In this document: one piece after another, positions 6,303 through 11,124 of the stretch
Numbering within the stretch: the stretch's first letter is position 1
Layout: every line of letters starts with the position of its first letter
DNA from: Candidatus Izemoplasma sp.
GTDB lineage: Bacteria; Bacillota_I; Bacilli_A; Izemoplasmatales; Izemoplasmataceae
Assembly: GCA_007117555.1 (NCBI GenBank)
Contig: SKGI01000022.1
Span: forward strand, 1-11,124
Length of the DNA stretch: 11,124 nt
Reading direction: 5' to 3'
The notes under the pieces: model-generated
What the model was told of the DNA's origin: nothing
What the model saw: only the letters and a program-made list of their open reading frames with translations
Databases searched by the model: none
Program-made: the position numbers and the translations under genes

Positions 6303-7115
6303 CTATCGGTATTTAGTGAGAAAGCCTAACACCAAAGTCGACAAAATAGCTGGCTTTTCATAAAGCGTTACATGACCACAGTTTGGAATAAGGGCATACT
6401 CAGATTGCGTGATACTTTTGGCAATACGTTCAGAAAAATAAGGCGGTTTGAGCGCGTCATCCTCTCCACATATGACAAGAACAGGACACGTAATTTTGCC
6501 GAGTTTTTCAGTTAAATGAAGTTCAGACAAAAAGGTCTCATAAAGGGTGATTTGCCCATCGAAGTACGCCGCAGGCATCGCGGCCATTGTTGCGTGGGCT
6601 TTTTTGATGAATCCAGGATGCTTTAAAACAAAATTAGGATGATATAGTGGTTTAACAATACGATCGAAAAATTGACCGCCATCGTATTGACGGGCGACAG
6701 ATATCCAATCTTCAATGGCCTTACGCAATGACGCATCGAGTTCAGATGCCGCGTTGATTAAGGTGAGACTTTGAACTCGTTTTGGCATCATAAGTGCTGC
6801 TTTCAAACCCACTTCACCACCATATGAAGTCCCAACAAGATGGACCTTAGTCAAATTCAGTTCATCAAGAACAGCACACAAATCTGATACATGCATCGCA
6901 AAAGTATACGGACCAGAAGTTGGCTTTGAAAGGCCTTGTCCGCGAAAGTCATGCGTGATTGCCGCAAAACCTTGGCGATTTACATCGCGGACAAGAACTG
7001 CCCAACTCGACGCAAAAGCGATCACACCATTCAAAAAGACAACCGTTTCTTGCGCGGCATTTTGCCCATGTAAAGCATAACTAATTGGACCGATTTTGCC
7101 TTCTTTTATTGGCAT
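6303..7115 (-). CDS. Alpha/beta hydrolase
   Basis: A 270-residue cytoplasmic enzyme with a full alpha/beta hydrolase fold. The oxyanion region is FLNG (27-30). The strand-turn motif HDFRGQGLS is at 55-63. The nucleophile elbow GTSYGG (95-100) has Ser97. The acid is in GEDD (217-220), most likely Asp220, and the base is His248 in NCGH. All three catalytic residues are present. The pattern is like 3-oxoadipate enol-lactonases and other small esterases, but the substrate cannot be told from sequence. The start at 7115 is set by AAGGAG six bases upstream (7127-7122); an in-frame ATG at 7139 lacks this. The start of the phospholipase D gene is 34 bases downstream. The pairing hints at lipid or ester metabolism, but no more. 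Confidence 0.88.
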   Translation of the reverse strand: MPIKEGKIGPISYALHGQNAAQETVVFLNGVIAFASSWAVLVRDVNRQGFAAITHDFRGQGLSKPTSGPYTFAMHVSDLCAVLDELNLTKVHLVGTSYGGEVGLKAALMMPKRVQSLTLINAASELDASLRKAIEDWISVARQYDGGQFFDRIVKPLYHPNFVLKHPGFIKKAHATMAAMPAAYFDGQITLYETFLSELHLTEKLGKITCPVLVICGEDDALKPPYFSERIAKSITQSEYALIPNCGHVTLYEKPAILSTLVLGFLTKYR

Positions 7116-7147
7116 AACAATCTCCTTTAATCCATACATCTCTAACG

Positions 7148-7175
7148 ATCATAATGACTAACGAGCCTAAATCAA
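7148..7175 (-). promoter_or_regulatory. Possible promoter of the hydrolase-phospholipase D pair
   Basis: TTGATT (7175-7170), a 16-base spacer and TATGAT (7153-7148) lie in the 79-base gap after folC. No terminator hairpin follows folC, so the pair may instead, or also, be read from the valS-folC transcript. Confidence 0.4.
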
Positions 7176-7194
7176 CTGCTCAAAACTAGCTGCT

Positions 7195-8454
7195 TTATGA
7201 TTGTGTGAGCAACTGTCTAACAGCGCTGATTAGATACAATGACCCCGTAACCAATACGACTGTTTCAGCATCAACTGTACGCGCGCGTTCTAACGCAGCC
7301 TCAATTGACACATCACATGCTTTGTTTGGGTGATTTGACAAGGCATACAGTTTTTCAGCGGAGGTGCATCGAGGATGATCAATTTCAGTAAACACAACGG
7401 CATCCGCTTGTTCTAGTAAGGATATCATCGTCAGATAATCTTTATCCTCAAATACGGTAAATAGCATCGTAAGATGCGCATTGGGATAATATGTTTTAGC
7501 GGTGTCAATCGCACTGCGCAACCCATCTACATTATGCGCACCATCAAGAATGACCGAACCAAAACGCTCAAATCGACCCGGCCAAGTGGCTTTCTGAAGA
7601 CCTTGATTGATCTCCGATGGTTTAGGTATTGTTTGGTTTGGAATTGTTAAAGTACATGCAACAAGCACCGCCAGTGCCGCATTTCGAATTTGGTGCGCAC
7701 CAGCCATGGTTATTGTATAGCGGTTGCCTAAATACGTAAAGCTGTTTTCTTGCCCGAGCACGATCGATTGCAATGGTTGATCGTCTAAATGATAAAGTGC
7801 ACTTCCTTGTTCTTGCACTTTCGCTTCAAACTGTAACCGTAACTGTGGTTGCACAACACCCGTAAATAATGGAACCCCTGGTTTGACAATACCTAGTTTA
7901 TTATCGGCAATCGCTTCGAGTGTATTCCCTAACACATGCATGTGATCATAACCGATTGTCGTAATCACACTTGCAAGTGGTAAAATAACATTCGTCGCAT
8001 CGAGTGTCCCACCTAAACCTACTTCAATTAAAACAATGTCTGGCTTTACACGACTAAAATAAATAAAGCTCATTAAGGTCACTAACTCAAAAAAGGTAAT
8101 TTGGTCATGCATTGTATCGAGGTAAGCTTGGTTAAACTGATGGATTTCGTTGATGAGTTCTAGGAGTGTCGCATCATCGATATCTTGATTGTTTAATGAA
8201 ATGCGTTCATTAAAGCGGACGACATATGGACTTGTATACGTGCCAACACGATAACCCGCCGCAAGATAAATAGACTTTAAAAAAGTCAGTGTTGAACCTT
8301 TGCCATTTGTACCACCGATATGAAGGCTATGAAACTGCCTTTCTGGATGACCGAGCATGACGCAAGCTTTTTCCATTCGGTCAAGATTGTACTTATCTCC
8401 AAACCGATGGATGCTTTCAATCCATCGTTGTCCTTCAGCGAGCGTCTTGAACAT
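7195..8454 (-). CDS. folC: Folylpolyglutamate synthase / dihydrofolate synthase
   Basis: A 419-residue enzyme of the Mur ligase superfamily, near the usual length. It adds glutamates to folates with ATP and in many bacteria also joins glutamate to dihydropteroate. Seen motifs: P-loop GGTNGKGST (47-55), TSPYVVRFNERI (74-85), EVGLGGTLDATN (144-155), YDHMHVLG (169-176), WPGRFE (291-296), DGAHN (304-308) and a C-terminal TGSLYLIS (403-410). The usual IAxEKAGIIK segment reads IADNKLGIVK (182-191): the Lys is kept, but Glu is Asn and Ala is Leu. The start ATG at 8454 overlaps the end of valS by 20 bases, with a GAGGA site 11 bases upstream. The frame stays open for 36 more codons inside valS, but those do not look like the family. 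The valS-folC order is common in Bacillota and supports the call. Confidence 0.95.
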   Translation of the reverse strand: MFKTLAEGQRWIESIHRFGDKYNLDRMEKACVMLGHPERQFHSLHIGGTNGKGSTLTFLKSIYLAAGYRVGTYTSPYVVRFNERISLNNQDIDDATLLELINEIHQFNQAYLDTMHDQITFFELVTLMSFIYFSRVKPDIVLIEVGLGGTLDATNVILPLASVITTIGYDHMHVLGNTLEAIADNKLGIVKPGVPLFTGVVQPQLRLQFEAKVQEQGSALYHLDDQPLQSIVLGQENSFTYLGNRYTITMAGAHQIRNAALAVLVACTLTIPNQTIPKPSEINQGLQKATWPGRFERFGSVILDGAHNVDGLRSAIDTAKTYYPNAHLTMLFTVFEDKDYLTMISLLEQADAVVFTEIDHPRCTSAEKLYALSNHPNKACDVSIEAALERARTVDAETVVLVTGSLYLISAVRQLLTQS

Positions 8455-11047
8455 ATCGTTTAAGTTCCTCAATCCGTTTGCTGACATCGTCACGTTGTTG
8501 ACGATATCGGGATAGTTTATCTTGTTCTTGACGCACTTTTTCTGCAGGTGCTTTGTTGACAAAATTCGGGTTATCTAACATGCCTTGAGCCCGTCTAATT
8601 TCTTTATCAAGTCGCAGCATCTCAGCTTCTTGTTTAGCGAGTTCTTCTTCTAAATCAACAAGATCACCGAGCGGTATAGAGAGCGTCACACTAGGCAATA
8701 TTTCTGAAATGTGTTCTTCAGATGGCACAGCGCCTTTTTCAATCGTTAAAGACGATGTAAAGAGAAATTTCTCAAGGAGTGTTCGCTCAGAAACCAACTG
8801 TTCAACGACACTCTCGTTAGCATCTAAATAGATGGGTAAAGGCTTGTTCGGCGCGACTTGATATACACTTCTTACGTGCCTAGCACGCGTAATAATCGCT
8901 TGAATACGCTCAAAGACATTTTCAGCTTCTTCATCCCGCCAGCGCGTATCTGCTTGAGGCCACGATGCAATCATAATGCTCGCAGTTTCCTTTTGGGGCA
9001 GCTGCTCATAAATTGCTTCAGTCACAAAAGGCATAAACGGATGCAATAGTTTCAAAACGCCGGTCAATACTTCTACCATGATGGCTTGCGTTACTTGTGC
9101 AGCACGTCCATCTTCATAAAGTGCTGATTTAGATACTTCAATATACCAACTTGCAAACAACTCCCAAGTGAATGTATAGAGATTTTTAGCGGCCTCACCA
9201 AACTCAAACTTATCGTAGTAGGTACTCACTTTTTGAACTGTCTCAGTATATCGCGACATAATCCAACGGTCTTTCAACGCGAAATCATCGCCATTAAATA
9301 CGTCAATTTTCGGTGTATCCATATCCACATACATCAAAATAAACCGCGCAATATTCCAAAGTTTATTGATGTAGTTCCAACTCGATTCTACTTTGTCAAT
9401 CTCAAACCGTAAATCCATGCCTGGTGCCGAGTTTGTTGATAAGAAATAACGCAAGGTATCGATGCCGTACTCCGCTTTAATATCCATAGGATCAACACCG
9501 TTCCCAAGCGACTTACTCATCTTCCTGCCTTGTTCATCCCGGATTAAACCATGGATTAAAACGTGTTCAAAAGGCGTTTGCCCTGTAAACTCTAAGGCCG
9601 AAAAAATCATCCGTGCGACCCAGAAAAAGATGATGTCATAACCTGTGACCATCGTCTGAGTCGGATAATAGCGCTTAAAATCAGCGGTTTCTTCGGGCCA
9701 TCCTAACGTTGAAAAGGGCCAAAGTGCCGATGAGAACCATGTATCAAGAACATCTACATCTTGCACATAGCCTGGTGGTGGATTTTGACCGACATAAACA
9801 TCGTCCCCTTTATAATAAGCAGGAATACGATGGCCCCACCATAACTGACGACTGATGCACCAGTCTTGAATATTTTCCATCCAGCGACGGAAAATCTTTT
9901 CAAAGCGCGGGGGTACAAATTGAGCAGTTGAATCATTCAGTGCTTTCTTAGCAAGTGGCGCCATATCAACAAACCACTGCATCGACAAGCGCGGTTCAAC
10001 GATGACACCCGTGCGTTCGCTATGCCCAACACTATGGGTAAATGCTTCGATTTTCTCTAATAAACCAATTTTACGCAAGTCTTCAACAACCGCTTTGCGG
10101 CATTCAAAACGGTTCAAGCCTTCATATTTATGTGCTAAAGCATTCATCGTGCCATCTTCTTCCATGCAGAGCGGCATCGGTAAATGGTGGCGCTCACCGA
10201 CTAAAAAGTCATTCGGATCATGCGCGGGTGTTACTTTGACAGCACCTGTCCCAAACTCACGGTCAACATAGTCATCCGCAATTATAGGAATGGCTCTGTT
10301 TGTGCCAGGGATGAGCACTTTCTTACCCAGAAGATGTTGTCGTTTTTCATCTTCTGGGTGAATCATAACGGCGGTATCACCATACATCGTTTCTGGTCTT
10401 GTTGTCGCAATGGTTATGTGATCGCTGCCGTCTTCAAGCATATACTTGAAATAGTATAAAGCCCCTTCAACATCCTTATGTTCAACTTCGATATTTGAGA
10501 GCGCTGTTTTCGCTTCAATGTCCCAATTGATAATCCGTTCTTTACGGTAGATTAAGCCTTTCTCATACAGACGTATGAACACTTCAGTGACGGCTTCACT
10601 CAATCCATCATCAAGAGTAAACCGTTCTTTATCATAGTCGACACTGATGCCAAGCGCTTCCCATTGTTCACGAATATGTCCCGCATATTCAACCTTCCAC
10701 TTCCAAGCTTCTTCAAGAAACGCCTCACGTCCCATTTCATGACGGCTTTGACCTTGTTCTTTCAATTTTGCATCAATCTTAGCTTGTGTTGCAATGCCTG
10801 CATGATCCATGCCCGGTAAATAAAGCGCATCATAACCTTGCATCCGTTTTTGCCGGATGATGATGTCTTGAATTGTATTATCCCATGCATGGCCTAAATG
10901 AAGTTTTCCCGTGACATTGGGGGGTGGAATAACAATCGTATACGGGGGCTTACGCGTATCCCCAGATTTAAAGTATCCAGCCTCTCTCCATTGTTTGTAG
11001 CGACCTGCTTCAACTGTTTTGTGATCATATTTTTTACTTAGCGACAT
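8435..11047 (-). CDS. valS: Valyl-tRNA synthetase
   Basis: An 870-residue class I synthetase that attaches valine to tRNA-Val and edits mischarged threonine. Motifs in order: PPPNVTGKLHLGH (41-53, the HIGH signature region), LPGMDHAGIATQ (77-88), the editing domain with TTRPETMYGDTAV (215-227), WCISRQLWWGHRIP (396-409), DVLDTWFSSALWPFST (432-447), and KMSKS (509-513). The anticodon-binding helical region follows, and a C-terminal coiled coil (about 797-866) contains NPNFVNKAP (826-834), as in other bacterial enzymes. The length is typical. I chose the ATG at 11047 because AGGAGG (11060-11055) is seven bases upstream. The ATG at 11053 lies one base from it, too close to use. Expression should be controlled by the T-box leader just upstream. 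folC starts inside its last codons. Confidence 0.97.
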   Translation of the reverse strand: MSLSKKYDHKTVEAGRYKQWREAGYFKSGDTRKPPYTIVIPPPNVTGKLHLGHAWDNTIQDIIIRQKRMQGYDALYLPGMDHAGIATQAKIDAKLKEQGQSRHEMGREAFLEEAWKWKVEYAGHIREQWEALGISVDYDKERFTLDDGLSEAVTEVFIRLYEKGLIYRKERIINWDIEAKTALSNIEVEHKDVEGALYYFKYMLEDGSDHITIATTRPETMYGDTAVMIHPEDEKRQHLLGKKVLIPGTNRAIPIIADDYVDREFGTGAVKVTPAHDPNDFLVGERHHLPMPLCMEEDGTMNALAHKYEGLNRFECRKAVVEDLRKIGLLEKIEAFTHSVGHSERTGVIVEPRLSMQWFVDMAPLAKKALNDSTAQFVPPRFEKIFRRWMENIQDWCISRQLWWGHRIPAYYKGDDVYVGQNPPPGYVQDVDVLDTWFSSALWPFSTLGWPEETADFKRYYPTQTMVTGYDIIFFWVARMIFSALEFTGQTPFEHVLIHGLIRDEQGRKMSKSLGNGVDPMDIKAEYGIDTLRYFLSTNSAPGMDLRFEIDKVESSWNYINKLWNIARFILMYVDMDTPKIDVFNGDDFALKDRWIMSRYTETVQKVSTYYDKFEFGEAAKNLYTFTWELFASWYIEVSKSALYEDGRAAQVTQAIMVEVLTGVLKLLHPFMPFVTEAIYEQLPQKETASIMIASWPQADTRWRDEEAENVFERIQAIITRARHVRSVYQVAPNKPLPIYLDANESVVEQLVSERTLLEKFLFTSSLTIEKGAVPSEEHISEILPSVTLSIPLGDLVDLEEELAKQEAEMLRLDKEIRRAQGMLDNPNFVNKAPAEKVRQEQDKLSRYRQQRDDVSKRIEELKRYVQDAR
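10325..10359. repeat. 12-bp perfect inverted repeat inside valS
   Basis: ACCCAGAAGATG (10325-10336) is exactly reversed and complemented at 10348-10359, with 11 bases between. It lies in codons for residues near 231-242 of the editing domain. No T tract follows on either strand, so it is not an intrinsic terminator. A role is unknown; it may be chance or an mRNA hairpin. Confidence 0.6.
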
Positions 11048-11054
11048 GGTCATG

Positions 11055-11060
11055 CCTCCT
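11055..11060 (-). promoter_or_regulatory. valS ribosome binding site
   Basis: A perfect AGGAGG, seven bases before the ATG at 11047 and only one base before the ATG at 11053. It decides the start in favour of the shorter form (870 rather than 872 residues). Confidence 0.85.
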
Positions 11061-11069
11061 TTTTAAAAT

Positions 11070-11093
11070 AAAAAAAGCCCTTGATTTAAGGGC
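11070..11093 (-). terminator. T-box leader terminator before valS
   Basis: A six-base-pair stem GCCCTT/AAGGGC with loop AAATC is followed by seven T. Its 5' arm (11093-11088) overlaps the 3' arm of the antiterminator (11094-11086), so the two folds exclude each other. Confidence 0.9.
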
Positions 11094-11124
11094 GATGTAT
11101 CGCGGTACCACCTTAATTCCGGAC
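11070..11124 (-). promoter_or_regulatory. T-box riboswitch, 3' part (valS leader, cut by window edge)
   Basis: The minus strand carries the T-box core AAGGTGGTACCGCG (11114-11101). The antiterminator folds cleanly: TTAAGG (11116-11111), a seven-base bulge TGGTACC, GCG, loop ATACAT, CGC, and CCTTAA (11091-11086). UGGU in the bulge would pair with the ACCA end of uncharged tRNA, fitting tRNA-Val, which has A at position 73. Binding of uncharged tRNA-Val should favour the antiterminator and allow valS-folC transcription. Stem I and its valine specifier codon lie beyond the right edge, so the tRNA identity is inferred from valS. Confidence 0.93.

Noticed and set aside
8455..8562. Longer folC with 36 extra N-terminal residues
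   Set aside because: The extra part is valS in another frame, does not look like FolC and has no good RBS; the ATG at 8454 gives the normal family length.
1354..11047. Mycoplasma-type code with TGA as Trp
   Set aside because: valS, the phospholipase D gene and the DUF2188 gene end with TGA at natural domain ends, and the DUF2188 stop is directly at its terminator.
11048..11053. ATG at 11053 as the valS start (872 residues)
   Set aside because: It is one base from AGGAGG, too close for initiation; the ATG at 11047 has ideal spacing.

Overview
The window looks like the chromosome of a low-GC Gram-positive bacterium (Bacillota, possibly the Erysipelotrichia/Acholeplasma side). The signs are a T-box leader before valS, strong AGGAGG ribosome binding sites, clear sigma-A type promoters and a lipobox lipoprotein. 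TGA ends valS, the phospholipase D gene and the DUF2188 gene at natural domain ends, so the Mycoplasma code (TGA = Trp) is not in use. Base composition is moderate, roughly 40% GC by eye. I cannot name the species. Every supported gene is on the minus strand, so transcription runs from right to left. No stretch of more than 300 bases lacks a gene.

Right to left: the window opens inside a T-box leader (11070-11124) that controls valS (valyl-tRNA synthetase). folC overlaps the end of valS by 20 bases, giving a valS-folC operon. After about 80 bases come an alpha/beta hydrolase and, 34 bases on, a membrane-anchored phospholipase D/cardiolipin synthase-like protein. Next is a rhodanese-like lipoprotein with a near-consensus promoter. 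A tRNA-Pro(GGG) gene follows with its own promoter and terminator, then a small DUF2188 gene, again with its own promoter and terminator.

The left third holds the most unusual part. It is an ABC export system driven by an extended -10 promoter at 3620-3648. Its first gene is a 731-residue fusion of a roughly 13-helix membrane region, whose second half resembles the YwaF/TMEM164 family, with a complete ABC ATPase. A perfect Shine-Dalgarno plus ATG lies in frame inside the gene, exactly at the ATPase boundary, so a free 240-residue ATPase may also be made. Nine bases downstream begins a large ABC exporter permease that runs off the left edge. Together the two genes probably form a membrane exporter of unknown substrate with an added YwaF-like module. 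This is the best candidate for something not yet described.
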